Positions 23,395 through 35,829 of a DNA stretch of 64,000 nucleotides are shown piece by piece (position 1 is the stretch's first letter; each line of letters begins with the position of its first letter). The position numbers were made by a program, and so were the translations under genes. The stretch comes from Dromiciops gliroides (taxonomy: Eukaryota; Chordata; Mammalia; Microbiotheria; Microbiotheriidae), in the NCBI RefSeq assembly GCF_019393635.1, contig NC_057863.1:641078306-641142305 (forward strand), read 5' to 3'. The notes beneath the pieces were generated by a model. The model had not been told where the DNA came from. It ran no database searches and was given only the letters and a program-made list of their open reading frames with translations.

Positions 23395-25560
23395 CCTGTA
23401 CTGGGTTGCCGGCCCTGAGCTGACCTTCCCCCACCCACCTCTTCTTCCTCCATCTCACTGGACAAAAGGTCCCACCTAAACCTCAGTTCCCTCACCACCC
23501 CACCCCTGACCGGGCTCCACCTGCCCCATCTCAGGCACAGACCCCGGAGGTTCCAGGGCTGGTTTCCTATCAGCACCCTCCCCCTCCTAATGGGGCAGCA
23601 GGGTGGGGCAGACAGAAGGCCTTCCCCTCTCCTCTCCTCTCCTCCCCTATTTCAGTCTGGCCTGGCCCAGCTCACCCAGAGGTGCCTGGGGACACACAGA
23701 ACCAGATTCAAGTTCAGGCAGTAGCCCTGGCCCCTCCCCTACCATTCCATGCCCTGCAGGTACCAGATTTGACAAACCAGTCTGGCAAGAGAGCTCCCTT
23801 CTGCCCTTCCCCCAACCTACTTCAGAAACAAGCCCCCATCATCCCCCCCACCCCCAGGTGAGACACCTGGGGAGTGCTGGGGATCGACAGAGCCCTGGGC
23901 CCACCCACAAACCCCTAGACACACACAGTCCTGAGGCTAGAGAAAGATGTCCTATCCCTCCTCGGTGCCCTTAGTGCTTCTGCGGCCAGTGAAGAGACTT
24001 ACACACTCTCTGATGGAGGGCAGAAGTGCCCTGGGAAAAGGAGATGGGGGAGGGGTCCCCTGGGGACAAAGGAAGGAACCCAGCACCATCCTTCAGGGCC
24101 CTCCAAGAGATCAAGCCTGCTGGGCCAGCTCTCTAGTCACCCCTGGGCCTCCAAGTTTAACTCCCTTAATGCCCCCCCTTCCCGATCCCAGAGGGAGGCT
24201 GAGCCCAATGGGGTATTTGGAAGAAATGAAAGAAGCAGACACCACAAAGCACCCTTTATCCAGCACCACAGCAGCGCCCCCACCCCATGGGGACCATGGT
24301 TCCCCAGCCCTTCACTAGTGTGTCTGAACTCCCATTCTAATCAGCCCCCCCCCCCCCCCCCACACACACACATTCACACACACAGGTGGCTCCAGGTTAG
24401 GGGAAGGAGTCACTGAAGGACCAGCCTCCCAGTGCCTCCTCTAGGCCCCCTCCCACATGGCCACACCCAGGACCCTGGCAAGGAGGAAGTCGGGAAATCC
24501 TGCAGGGACTTGGCAAAGTGCCTTCTCGTTCACAGTCCTGGGGGCAGAGTCTCCATCCAGCCTCCCCTTCTGAAGAGTGTGCATAGGGAAGGAGGGGTTA
24601 GGGGGGAGAGGAGGGAAGGGTCCCAGCTGGAGGCCTGGGTCAGGCATGTCTTTGCAGGTCCTGTGTTTTGCAGTCCAGATGAAGGAGAAACAATATTTGT
24701 AGCCCGGAGGTTTGGGGTGGCAGGAAGGGAAGGGGAAGCTCAGAAGTTAAGGAATTGAGGGGCAGGCCAGGAGAGGGAAGGGGGAAACTGAGGACAAGCC
24801 CCCCCCCCAGTGCCCAGTCTTCAAAAACAGTAGCAGATGAAACCCTGGGCAGACTGCAGCACACACACCCCCCCCCGCCCCGCCCCCACAGGGACACCCC
24901 ATCCCATCCCTCCTCGGCCCTGAGTTTTACCATGCGCAAAGGAGGCCGCCGGTCCCGCAGACACCCTGCCCCCACGCACAAACAAACTCACGGGGTTATA
25001 CTGTTTGTTTGGGGGGGAGGGAGACAAAGACCTGTCTGCCGCCAGGACAGCCCCTCCCAAAAAGGACAGAGGCCGGAATCCCGGCCCCTCCCCCTCAGAC
25101 ACTCATTCACACATACTTACCGCAGGGTTTCAAAAAGTCCAGACCAGCCCCCCCCCCCCAACCCCGCCCTCCAACACCTTAAGCAGGGACTTGGAGGCTC
25201 GGTGCAGCTCAGTGGGGGTCACCTGAGCAAACTCACTCACACTCACACACACCCCAATTGCTCGAAGGTTACACCCCCCTTCTCCTAACCACTCCCCTCT
25301 CCAGCCTCATGGTCAACTATGGTCAGCACGGACAAGGGGTCCAATCCCCCAACGGGGGTAACTGAAGCCCCTCCCAGAGCCCCAGGAAGCTGCAGCCCCA
25401 AGATCCCCTCCTGGTTAGCCTTAAAGTGGGAGGGGTTGTAGCCCCCCCAAACCGCTGGGAGGAATATTCGGATTTCCCCCACCCGGCCTGACTGCAGGGG
25501 TGGGGATGGAGGGGGGCAGGGTGTAAGCTGGCCCAGACTCCCACAGTTTAAGTCTAAAAA
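23395..25560. other. AGRN intron 1, unique C-rich DNA
   Basis: Many C-runs (24170, 24342, 24800, 24868, 25148); no exon recognised. Confidence 0.45.
24342..24385. repeat. C-run and CA repeat
   Basis: A run of about 17 C followed by CA units. Confidence 0.9.
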
Positions 25561-25802
25561 TAGGTAATTACGGACCGCGACTCGGGCGGGACAGCGGGCC
25601 CCTCCCCCACCTCCCGGAGCCACCCGGAGCCACCCGGGCCGGGCCGGTTCCCGGATACACAAGCAGGCTGGCTGGGGGGCGCGCGGCACTTGTTCCCGCC
25701 GCGCCCTCAAGACGGGGGGGCGTCACCCAAACTTTGCCTAGCCTCCCGTCGTAGGGGGCTCCCCGCGGGATGCCTCCTTCGCTCCCTCAGGGCCCCCCTC
25801 AC

Positions 25803-26108
25803 CTTGCACGAGTAGGTGAGGTGAACAGGGTCCACGTTCAGGATCTCCTCCACGGTGCCCGTGAGGACCACGTTGGCCTCCTCCTCGCGCCGCTCCAGCT
25901 CCCGCTCGGGACACGTCCCGCCCCCGGCGCCGGCGGCCAGCCCGAGCAGCGCTGCGAGCAGCAGCAGCAGCAGACGACGCCGGGGCCGCGGCGGCCGGGC
26001 CGGGGCCGGGGCCAGCGGGGCTGAGGCCGGCGCGGCCGGGGGCAGGGGCGGGGCTGGGGGGCGCAGGCCGCCCTGCCGCCGCCGCTGCAGTTGCCTCTGC
26101 CCGGCCAT
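25803..26108 (-). CDS. AGRN: agrin exon 1 (signal peptide and start of NtA domain)
   Basis: Agrin is a large secreted heparan sulfate proteoglycan of basal laminae. Its neural form clusters acetylcholine receptors through LRP4/MuSK, and its NtA domain binds laminin. This exon encodes 102 residues. Residues 1-45 are Pro/Arg/Ala-rich, 46-62 form a hydrophobic core ([17 protein letters not shown]) fitting a signal peptide, and from about residue 65 the text [20 protein letters not shown] and [16 protein letters not shown] matches the NtA start. The ATG at 26108-26106 is the only in-frame Met. The exon ends TGC AAG before a GTGAGG donor (phase 0) and joins exon 2, whose first codons read [11 protein letters not shown] as in other agrins. 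The stretch before the signal core is longer than in human agrin (about 64 residues before TCPERE against about 29). I am sure of the gene, less sure of the exact start codon. Confidence 0.93.
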
Positions 26109-26715
26109 CACGCCCGCACCGGCTCCCTCCGGACCGGGCGGGCAGGGCAGGGCCGGCCTGGGCTGGGCTGGACAGAGACCGGTGGCCGCCTGCCGCGGGG
26201 ACGCGGGTGGCGGCCGCGAGGGAGGAGGAGAGGGAGCGAGGGGCAGAGAGAGAAAGAGAGCGGACGGAGCTCAGCAGCCCCGGAGCGAGAGGGCGAGCGA
26301 GCTATCCGGAGAGGGAGGGCGGGCACGGGGGCGGGCCGGGCCGCCCAACTCCCGCCCCTGGGCCGGCCTCCCTGCCTCCTGGAACCTGCCGGCCCGCCCG
26401 TCGGCCCGCCTCCCTTCGGGCTCCTCTCTCGGACCCCGAGCCGCTGCAGCCGCAGCCTCGGGCAGCGAACAAAGCGTCTGCGACCGCCGGGAGTCCGCAC
26501 TCAGCCCGGGCCGCTGGCCGCGAGCGTCCAGAGCTGGCCTTCTGGAAGAAGGGACGAGGATCTCGGCTCTCGGCTCTCGGAGAGCGCAGCCCAAGTCAGC
26601 CACCGACCGGTCCTCTCTCCCCACTCCCCTCGGACCCCGGACCCCTGGGCTCCGGCTCTGCCTCCCTGGGCTTCCCCTGGGCGTCTGCCTGCACTGCGCT
26701 GAGCCTAGCGGGGGA

Positions 26716-26755
26716 AAAGAAGAGGAGGGGAGGGGAGGGGAGGGGAGGAGAGGGG
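26716..26755 (+). other. G-quadruplex-prone GGGGA repeat near the AGRN promoter
   Basis: Repeated GGGGA units followed by GGAGAGGGGG give at least four G-runs of four on the plus strand, about 0.6 kb upstream of the agrin start codon. This fits the G-quadruplex pattern; folding is an inference. Confidence 0.5.
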
Positions 26756-27404
26756 GATTCGTGCAGCCCCCTCCCCCAGGCGCCCTCCCGCGCCGCTCGG
26801 GTTGCAGGCTGCGGAGACACTCCCCCCCCCCCCCGCCCAGGAAATGCAGCTGAAATCAGGTTAATGGATAATCTCGAAGAGACGTGAGCGGACTGCCAAG
26901 TGAGGGAGAGGGGGCAGGGCTGGGGGCTTCCTTCGGCGCCCTCCTCCTCCTCCTTCTTTCCCTGACTCCTGGTTCAGCTCCGCATCGAGGGGGAGGAGCA
27001 GAATGCAAGCCTGGCCCCTGTGGGGGCGTGCCCAGAAACTCCGGACCCACCTCCTCCCGTGCCCCTCTCACCCGGCAGAGGAGAGTTTCAAACCCTAGGA
27101 AAGGCCCGAGCGTTACGAGGTGGGGGACCTTTGGTCACTGACCGCCTTCCTGGAAGAGGGGGAACCACTGTTTGATGGCCAGGCCTGGGCGAAGCGGGGA
27201 GGAGTAGCTTGTGAATGGAGTCCGGGCAAGAGCGGGGCAGGGAGAGGTCGAGAGGTCGGTCACCGGTTTGTGACTGATGGCCTAGCCCTCGTCCCACCTT
27301 ATGGATTGGTGTCCGAGTGTAAGGAAAGGTAGCCCTCTCTAGGGACTGGTATCTCTTATTGAGAAGCTGAGGTGCGCTGTCATCGGAGAGTGAGGAAAGG
27401 GTCA

Positions 27405-27860
27405 GTCAGTCAGTCAGCATTTATTAACCACCTAATGTGTTCCAGATATTGTACTAAAAAAGACGTGGGGGGGGGGGGCGGGGGGCAGCTAGGTGGTGCA
27501 GTGGATAAAGCACCGGCCCTGGAGTCAGGAGGATCTGAGTTCAAATTCGGCCTCAGACACTTGACACTTACTAGCTATGTGACCTTGGGCAAGTCACTTA
27601 ACCCTCAGTGCCCCAACCAAAAAAAAATGAAAAAAGAGAAAGAAAGAAGGGGGTGGGGGGCAAAACAACCCTTTCTCTCCAGGAGCTCACAGTCTAATGG
27701 GAGAGAGACATGCAAACAACTGTACAAATAAGAAAGATACAGGATAAATTAAAATTTTCCTCAGAGGGAGGGCACTAGAATTAAAAGGGAGTGTCTGGTA
27801 GACGGTGGGATCTTAGCTGGCCCTTGATGAAGGAGGCCAGGAGAAAGGTGCGGAGGGCAC
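27405..27860. repeat. old interspersed repeat split by a SINE
   Basis: cagtcagcatttattaacca, aggagctcacagtctaatgg and cccttgatgaaggaggccag form a widespread old mammalian repeat of uncertain family; related pieces lie at 14812, 16707, 42630 and 60225. Confidence 0.5.
27481..27628 (+). mobile_element. young tRNA/CORE SINE
   Basis: Inserted in an old interspersed repeat (27405-27470 and 27662-27860). Confidence 0.93.
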
Positions 27861-27869
27861 GGGTTGCAG

Positions 27870-30630
27870 GCAGGTCTCTGTCGGGTGCCAGGAGAGATGC
27901 CTGTCATTGCTGCCCTGGGAATGAGTTCACTTATGGGGCGGGGAGGCGCAATGAAGGGAGAGCGGGAGAGGTAGCCTAAAACCCCAAAGATAAACACCCG
28001 CCTCTTGCTTCCCTGGCTTTGGAAGGGGGAATCTAGGGAGGGGAACCGCTGATGGGGACAGGGACCTCCCCGGCCCTCAATTCCTCTTCGCCCCTGGGGC
28101 AAACCCCACCCCCTGAATTCTGGGAAGCCTCTAGCCTCCACGTCAATACAGACTGGGACTGTTTTCCTTAGTTGATGCCTGGGATCGGCTGTTAGGCCAG
28201 CTGGAGGGGAGGCTAGGAAAATGGAAGGAAAGGAGGGGGAGGGAAATGGTGTTTCCTTCACCAGGGACCACTGTAGCCAGGTGGAGGGCTGAGACTGCGA
28301 GCCGAGGGGAAAGGGCGCCACCTGCTGTCCCTCAGCTGCAGGTGTTCCACAACCTCGAGAACCCAGGTTTCCCTCCCCCCTAAGTTAACTCCCACCCACT
28401 AAACCCCATTCCGCACCGCTATGGCCTGCTAACAGGTGCCTGGTCCCCTGTTCTTGTGGCACTGACGGCCCTAGGAGGTAAGATGAGGGCTAGGACTAGG
28501 GACCCAAATAGCCCAGCCTGAGAGCCTGCAAGAACCGAGAAATAGCCACCCCCTCGAGCCATCAAGCAAACAGCCTACTGTGTGACAGAGACTGCGCCAA
28601 GTACCACCATCACCGCTCCTTCGCCTCGGGTGTACTTCGTCCAGTAAAGCCCAACTCCCAAAGGACTACCAACCACGAGGGCACCCTCTAGGAGCCTAGG
28701 CTCTCCCAGGGCCTGGGGGGAATCAGGATTTCCAAGCGAAGAGGGATTTGAACCCATGTCCAGGGCCACAGCCTCAATGCCACCCCACCCCTCCAAGTGA
28801 GTGTCTAGGAAAATGACTCCACAATCCTAAACACCAGGGAACTGGCTGAGGAGGGATGAGGGAGGGGGAGTGTGGGAAGAGATCCCTGGGTGTATGGCCC
28901 CCACCCCTAACTCCAAGCTGCCCTCTGCTCCTCTGGGATTAGCTATTTCTCGGAGGACAGCTTCCCCTCCCCGCCTGGTCCTTCAGGGACCTGTCTTGCC
29001 CCTGGTCCCACTCCCAACCCATCCATTTTCCCAGGAGCAGGCACAGCAAGCGCCAGCTCCTCCCCCACCCTCCACAAAAAACCCTCTGGGGCATCTTTTT
29101 CTCTATTTCTCTCCCTAGAGCAGCCGGTGACAGCAGAGGTAACTCAGGGAGAATGTATTATCCCACTAAGTGATTCTGTCTCCCAATTAATCCAGGTTCA
29201 GATCGATCGGGAGGGGGAGGGGAGCTCTTAAATGTCTTCCTGGAATGGACCCCAGGCAGCTTGGCACATGCTTTATGCCTAGAACAGGCTTGGGCGTGAA
29301 GGGGGGGCCTCACCCCACAGAGAGAAGGACTCACAGGGAACCCAGAGGCCTGTAGAGTCCCCGAGGCCTATGGGGGGAGGAACCTGGAGCAGGCCCGTCT
29401 AGGCTGGAGGAAGAAATCATCCTCACCCCTCCAGGGTCCCCCCAAAATATTCACTGCCTTCCATCTGCCACTCCCTTTGCATCAGGGCAGTCTGAGATCC
29501 TGGGCCCCAAGTGGGGAAGGCTGGCGGGGACAGCTCCTAGCCCAGACATAAAGAGGCATGGAGGAAGAGGGGGTTTCATTCATTCGACTCCAAGCTGGGG
29601 AAGCCACTCCACCTGAACTCCTGGGGGTGGGGGGACCAAAGCTTGAGCCCCGACACTGCACTGCAGGCTCCATTCAGATCCACCCCTCAACCCCCCCCCC
29701 TTACAGATGCTGACTCAGGAACTAACCGGCTCCCCTCACACAGCGAGCACATTCACTCCCTCTTCCTCCCCCTCCCCAACGCATTTGGGAAATTGGTTTC
29801 AAAGGAAGAGAAGGGGGGGCCTCAGCATGGTCTGGGGGCATCCTCTATCCCTTCTGCAAGGAGACGAGGCATCAGGTTTGGCCCCTCAGTCCCAAGGACC
29901 AGGGCTTCAGCTTGGGGCTCAGGAAACTCATCCCTTCCCAGGGCCCCAAGTGCCTTGTTCCCTCCCTCCCCAGCCCAGCCAAGGATCTCCCCTGCAGCCT
30001 GGCACCGGCTTCTGCCCACTCACACCCGCCTCATAATTAACTGAAGAGGTCTGAGCCTCCGCCAGGAGCTGACTATGCAGATGGGGGGGGGGGGCGGAGA
30101 TGAGGGAAGAGGATGGACTCTGACAGTGTCTGCCCTGGGGGGAGAGGGGGAGCAGCTTCCCTCTGCCCCTCCCCAGACCACCCGGAAACATCTGGATCAA
30201 TGACTCCCCTTGACGGTGCAGATGTGGCCATTCATGCAGATCTCCCCTACCCAAGGGCTGCCAGAAAGGAAGCAAAGAGAAAGCAGCACCCCCTCCCCAC
30301 CCCAATCTCGAGTTTTCAGACCAGACCAAAGGGAAGTTTCCCCATCCCAGCAACAGAGGGAGTGCATTCCCACCATGGAAGGGAGGCCCTTAGTGTCTTC
30401 ATTGTCTTAGAGCTGACTGCAAGTAAGGGGACACACATGCACACAAACACCCACACACCCCTGGCTTAACTCATCAAAGACAGTCAAGCCCCGAGCAAGA
30501 GCCCAGGAGTGGAGCAGATGCTGTCTGACATTGAGCCTGGCACTGGGTGGCAATGGGATGGATAGGAAAGGCTCCACTTTTCCCACTCGGGGGCTCCAGC
30601 AGAGAACACTGAGATGAGGGGTAGGGACAA
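27870..30630. other. intergenic region upstream of AGRN
   Basis: Unique DNA with almost no young SINEs. A G-run at 30083 and C-runs near 29690. It may hold regulatory elements; I recognise no gene. Confidence 0.45.
28735..28790 (-). mobile_element. MIR-class fragment
   Basis: gagggatttgaacccatgtc. Confidence 0.45.
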
Positions 30631-30642
30631 GAGTCAGGGAAG

Positions 30643-30798
30643 GGGGCAGCTAGATGGCGCAGTGGATAGAGCACCAGCCCTGGAGTCAGGAGTACCTGAG
30701 TTCAAATCCGGCCTCAGACACTTAACACTTACTAGCTGTGTGACCCTGGGCAAGTCACTTAACCCCAATTGCCTCACTAAAAAACAAAACAAAAAAGA
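30643..30798 (+). mobile_element. young tRNA/CORE SINE
   Basis: Flanked by gagtcagggaag (30631-30642, 30799-30810). Confidence 0.96.
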
Positions 30799-30810
30799 GA
30801 GTCAGGGAAG

Positions 30811-31237
30811 GTCCCCAAAGCAGCCCTATGCCCCACCCCACCCCCTAACACACTGCTCCAGAGTCAGGTGTCCGGAGCTGAGATGAGGTTGGACTGTCAC
30901 CCGAAGCTGTATGTGGGCAGTAGGCAGTGGGCCTCAGGCTTCGGGCCTAGGCTCATAGGCTGAAGGCAGGGACCCCAACCTGTCACCAGCCTCACCACCT
31001 CAGCGGCCTCTTCCCTGGCTGCCCAAGGTTTGGAGACATTCCTTCTTGTTGCAGAAGTCCAAAGGTCTCTAGAGGAGTGTACCATCCAACCAACAGAACT
31101 CAGGTCACTAACAAGGCCCCTGTCCATCAAGTCTACCTTCCCTGACTTTGGCTACTCCTGCTGCCTAATGCTCTTCCTGCTTCAGCTGTGCCCCCCAATG
31201 GAAAATCTTTCCTTTCTCTTAATTTGTTCCACTCTTG
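30811..31237. other. intergenic unique DNA
   Basis: No feature recognised. Confidence 0.4.
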
Positions 31238-31249
31238 CCCTTCATTTTT

Positions 31250-31397
31250 TTTTTTTTTTTGGTGAGGCAATTGGGGTTAAGTGACTTGCCCAGGGTCACA
31301 CAGCTAGTAAGTGTCAAGTGTCTGAGGCCAGATTTGAACTCAGGTCCTCCTGACTCCAGGGCCGGTGCTCTATCCACTGCACCACCTAGCTGCCCCC
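31250..31397 (-). mobile_element. young tRNA/CORE SINE, first of a tandem pair
   Basis: Antisense; target cccttcattttt lies on both sides (about 31238 and 31400). Confidence 0.95.
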
Positions 31398-31410
31398 CAC
31401 CCTTCATTTT

Positions 31411-31560
31411 TTTTTTTTTTTTTAGTGAGGCAATTGGGGTTAAGTGACTTGCCCAGGGTCACACAGCTAGTAAGTGTTAAATGTCTGAGGCCGCATTTGA
31501 ACTCAGGTACTCCTGACTCCAGGGCCGGTGCTCTATCCAGTGCACCATCTAGCTGCCCCC
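31411..31560 (-). mobile_element. young tRNA/CORE SINE, second of a tandem pair
   Basis: Same orientation and same target word as the neighbour; a third copy of cccttcattttt follows at about 31562. Confidence 0.95.
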
Positions 31561-32234
31561 CCCCTTCATTTTTAAAGTCTAAATCAAACATGATCCCATC
31601 CATGAAACTTTTTTTTTGCTTTTCCCTCCAGTGGCTAAAGAACTTTTCTTTACACCTCCCTATGCAATTTTTATGTTATTTTGTAATTTTTCTAGTTTCC
31701 TCTCTGTGATAATAACATGTGGTATTGCCCAATGGAATAGAAGTTGGTTGCAGATGGGGACTCTTTCTCAATCTATGTTTATAAACCAGAGCCAAACGAG
31801 TTTTGTTTGTCTGAACCATGTAGTCTTAGGGAGTCACCTGAGGCATTAAAAGGATGTAACAGACCCAAGGTAACAGGGTCAGTGTGGATCAAAAGCAGGA
31901 CTCATTCTCAGATCTTCCTGAGTCAAGGGCCAGTCATCTTTCCACCAAGAGTAGAGTTTGGGGAAACTCAGACCCCTGCTCCTGCAGGGCCCATACCCTC
32001 ACAGGAACCCATCAGTAACCTAGGCAAGGAGTTGGACCTCAAGGAGGACGTGACCAGGTACTGCACAGAGACAAGGGGGCAGAGAGATGAGGAATCCAAC
32101 CAATAGTTCTGAGTTAGGACTGGGAGGGGGGGGTAGACAGATCTTTCCTAATATCCTGTGAGAGAAATTAGAGAGCTTATTACTTGTTTACTCTGAATTT
32201 TTTTCATCTCCCTACTATTTCTTCTTCCCTTTTT

Positions 32235-32378
32235 TTTTTTTTAGTGAGGCAATTGGGGTTAAGTGACTTGCCCAGGGTCACACAACTAGTAAGTGTTAAG
32301 TGTCTGAGGTCAGATTTGAACTCAGGTCCTCCTGAATCCAGGGCTGGTGCTCTATCCACTGCGCCATCTAGCTGCCCC
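32235..32378 (-). mobile_element. young tRNA/CORE SINE
   Basis: Antisense, flanked by cttcttccctttt (32221 and about 32380); absent at the matching place in unit B. Confidence 0.93.
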
Positions 32379-32394
32379 TCTTCTTCCCTTTTTT

Positions 32395-32618
32395 GCAGGC
32401 AATCTCGGTTAAGTGACTTGCCCAGGATCACACAGCTAGTAAGTTTCTGAAGCTGGATTTGAATTCAGATCCTCCTGACTCCAGGGGTAGGTACTCTACC
32501 CACTATGCTACCTAGATACTCTCCCTACTCTTAAATAAAACTAAACCCAGAAAAAAAATAATAAAAGCAGAGCTGGAATTTAAACTTAGGTCCTTTGACT
32601 CCAAATCTGGTGTCCAAG
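32395..32618 (-). mobile_element. older CORE-SINE pieces
   Basis: Antisense: ttaagtgacttgcccaggat, ctacccactatgctacctag; then ggaatttaaacttaggtcct. Confidence 0.7.
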
Positions 32619-32720
32619 ATGGAGGAGGCTTGGCTAGGCATTAGTTTGTCTGAAAAAGATCTGGGGGTTTCAGTGGAGTACAAGCTCATGAGTTAACAGT
32701 GTCATGGAGTAATAAATTTT

Positions 32721-32881
32721 TCTTTTTTTTTCTTTTTTTTTTTTAGTGAGGCAATTGGGGTTAAAGTGACTTGTCCAGAGTCACACAGCTAGTAATTGTT
32801 AAGTGTCTGAGGCCGGATTTGAATTCAGGTAATCCTGACTCCAGAGCCGGTGCTCTATCCACTGAGCCACCTAGCTGCCCC
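32721..32881 (-). mobile_element. young tRNA/CORE SINE
   Basis: Antisense, flanked by gagtaataaa-tttt words (32707, 32882). Confidence 0.93.
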
Positions 32882-32912
32882 GAGTAATAAAATTTTAAAA
32901 ATCAATTTTACA

Positions 32913-33537
<625 letters not shown>

Positions 33538-33728
33538 TCAATTTTCCCCTCCACAAAGAGGAGTGGTGTCCAGGAAGAAGGTAACACTGTCCACTATAGT
33601 GCCTTGGTAAGATGTCAACTGGAGCACTGGTCTCCTTTTAGGAAGGAATGCTGTATTGGGGCTTGTCTAGAGGAGGGAAACTGGGGTGTCTAAGGACCTG
33701 AAAAGCAGACCTGAAGTAGGCAACAGCC

Positions 33729-33730
33729 AT

Positions 33731-33762
<32 letters not shown>
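33729..33762. repeat. CA microsatellite
   Basis: About 16 CA units. Confidence 0.95.
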
Positions 33763-33763
<1 letters not shown>

Positions 33764-34102
33764 TACTAAGTGCCCACTATATGCTAGGCACCATGTCAAG
33801 AGCAGAGGTTATGAAGCCCAAAGAGAAGAAACAAGAAATCACCGGGAGAGATGGGGAGCAGTTTGCTCCTATTGGCCTGCTCCCCATTGCCACTTGCTGG
33901 TTCTCTTGCTGCCTCTATCACTCAGTAACACTATTCCACTCTACCACACAATCAAAATCCTGGTAGTTGTCATCGACAGACCCCAGATCACTCCCCTTCA
34001 GTGACTTGGATAAAGGGCTCACAATTTTTCTCTTCTCCCCAACTCTTCCCCTCATACCAGGGGACCTCAACATACACTCCCTCTTCTCTCACTTTCTTCT
34101 TT

Positions 34103-34268
34103 TTTATTTTTTTGTTTTGTTTTGTTTTGTTTTGCGGGGCAATGGGGGTTAAGTGACTTGCCCAGGGTCACACAGCTAGTAAGTGTCAAGTCTCTGAGGC
34201 TAGATTTGAACTCAGGTACTCCTGAATGCAGGGCTGGTGCTTTATCCACTGCTCCACCTAGCTGCCCC
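34103..34268 (-). mobile_element. young tRNA/CORE SINE in the L2 LINE
   Basis: Antisense, flanked by ctctcactttcttctt (about 34086, 34269). The unoccupied site is seen in unit B at 47241. Confidence 0.96.
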
Positions 34269-34960
34269 CTCTCACTTTCTTCTTAACCCCTTATCATGTC
34301 ATTTTCAATTTTTTCATCCCATTGACACTGCTCTCTCCAAGTTTGCCAGTGATCTCTAAATTGCCAAATCCAATGGCTTTTTCTCAATCTTCATTCTCCT
34401 TGACATCTCTGAAGCCTTTGACACTGTGGATCACTCTCTTCTTGAGATTCTCTTCTCTCTAGGTTTTTGAGACACCTCCCCTCCCTCCCTGTTTCCCTCC
34501 CTCTCCCCCCCCCACCCCCTCCCGTTCTCCTCCTCCCTCTCTGATCACTCCTTCTCTGTCTCCTTTGCTGGATTCTCCTCCAGATCATGCTCTCTGACCC
34601 TACCTATCCCTTGGGACTCTGTGCTGAGCCCTCTTCTCCTCTCCCTCTAAATTACTGCACTTGGTGATCTCATCAGCTCCCATGCATTTAATTACCATCT
34701 GTCTCTAGGCTGATGATGCTCAAATCTACTTTCTCTGCCTCAATGTCTCTGCTGACCTCCAATCTCACATCTCCAACTGCTTCACAGACATCTTGAACTA
34801 CAAGTCCAGGAGACATCTTAAACTCCATAGGTCCAGAACCATTATCTTTCCCTACAAATTCTCTCCACCTCCCACCCTATTACTGTGGAGGACACCACCC
34901 TCCTCCCCATCCCCCAAACTCACAACCCAGGAGGAGTGATCCTGGACACTCACTCTCGCT

Positions 34961-34969
<9 letters not shown>

Positions 34970-35026
<57 letters not shown>
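34970..35026. repeat. CT microsatellite in L2
   Basis: About 28 CT units in unit A; unit B has only six at the same place (about 47924). Confidence 0.95.
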
Positions 35027-35030
<4 letters not shown>

Positions 35031-35829
35031 CCCCACATCCATTTAAACTGCTGTCAAGTCCAGCAATTGTACCTCTGCAACATCTCTCAAATACACCCCT
35101 TTCTCCTCTGACATTGCCACACACCCCTTCTTACAGGCTCCCATTACTTCACACCTTGATTATGCAAGGGCCTGCTGGTGGGTCTGCCTGATCAAGTCTC
35201 TCCCCACTCGAAGCCATCCTCCATTCAGCTACCAAATGATTTCCCTAAAGCACAATCCAATGATATCACCCACCCAGCCCCCCTCAGTAAACTCCAGTGT
35301 TTCCCTATCTGCTCCAGGAGCAAATACAAAACCTTTTGCTTGACATTCAAAGCCCTTCATAACCTGCTCCCCTCCTACCTTCCCAGTCTTCTTACACCTT
35401 AACCCCTTCTACATACTCAGTGATCCAGTGACACTGGCCTCTTGGCCATTTCAGAAACAAGACATTCCATCTCTTGGCTCCAGGCATTCACTCTGATCCT
35501 CTCCCATGCCTGGATTTCTCTCCCTCCCTGCTTCTATTGACCTCCCTGGCTTCTTTTAAGTCCCAGCTAAAACCCCACTTTCCTCAATTGCTCTTCATTT
35601 CAGGGTCTTTCCCCTATTATCTCCTATTTATCCTGTCTAGAACTCGCTTTGTATATACTTGTTTCCATGTTGTCTCCCCCCGTAGATCGTAAACCCCTTG
35701 AGGACAGGAGCTGTCTTTTGCCTCTTTTTGTATCCCCAGCACTTAGCACAGTGCCTGGCACATTGTAAACACTTAATAAGTGGTTACCGATTGATTGATT
35801 TCACGTGAATTCTCTCCAGGCAATCTAGA

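Larger units (their letters stand above)
21668..25802 (-). other. AGRN: AGRN intron 1
   Basis: The intron is bounded by the exon 1 donor (GTGAGG, 25802) and the exon 2 acceptor (CCCCAG, 21668). It holds MIR-class fragments near 22.4-22.6 kb and 23.2-23.4 kb, a C-run/CA repeat near 24.35 kb and C-rich low-complexity DNA. There is no young SINE and no convincing exon. Confidence 0.85.
25560..26840 (-). promoter_or_regulatory. AGRN: CpG island and 5' region of AGRN
   Basis: This is the most GC- and CpG-rich part of the window. It covers the agrin first exon, its 5' UTR and the proximal promoter, and no TATA box is evident. The upstream side (26110-26830) has many GGGCGG/CCGCCC-type boxes. A CpG-island promoter without TATA is usual for agrin. 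The exact transcription start cannot be read from the sequence. Confidence 0.75.
33880..35800 (+). mobile_element. L2/CR1-clade LINE in unit A
   Basis: Pieces of endonuclease (GDLNIH), reverse transcriptase (LLDISEAFDTVDHSLL) and the L2-type 3' end (cttgaggacaggagctgtct, agcacagtgcctggcacatt, ending in gattgatt repeats). The endonuclease is joined directly to late reverse transcriptase, so about 1 kb is missing compared with unit B. It is interrupted by a SINE at 34103-34268 and a CT repeat at 34970. Confidence 0.82.

Noticed and set aside
25855-26887. Long plus-strand frames opposite AGRN exon 1
   Set aside because: GC-rich shadow frames of the CpG island with low-complexity Arg/Ala/Pro/Gly text.
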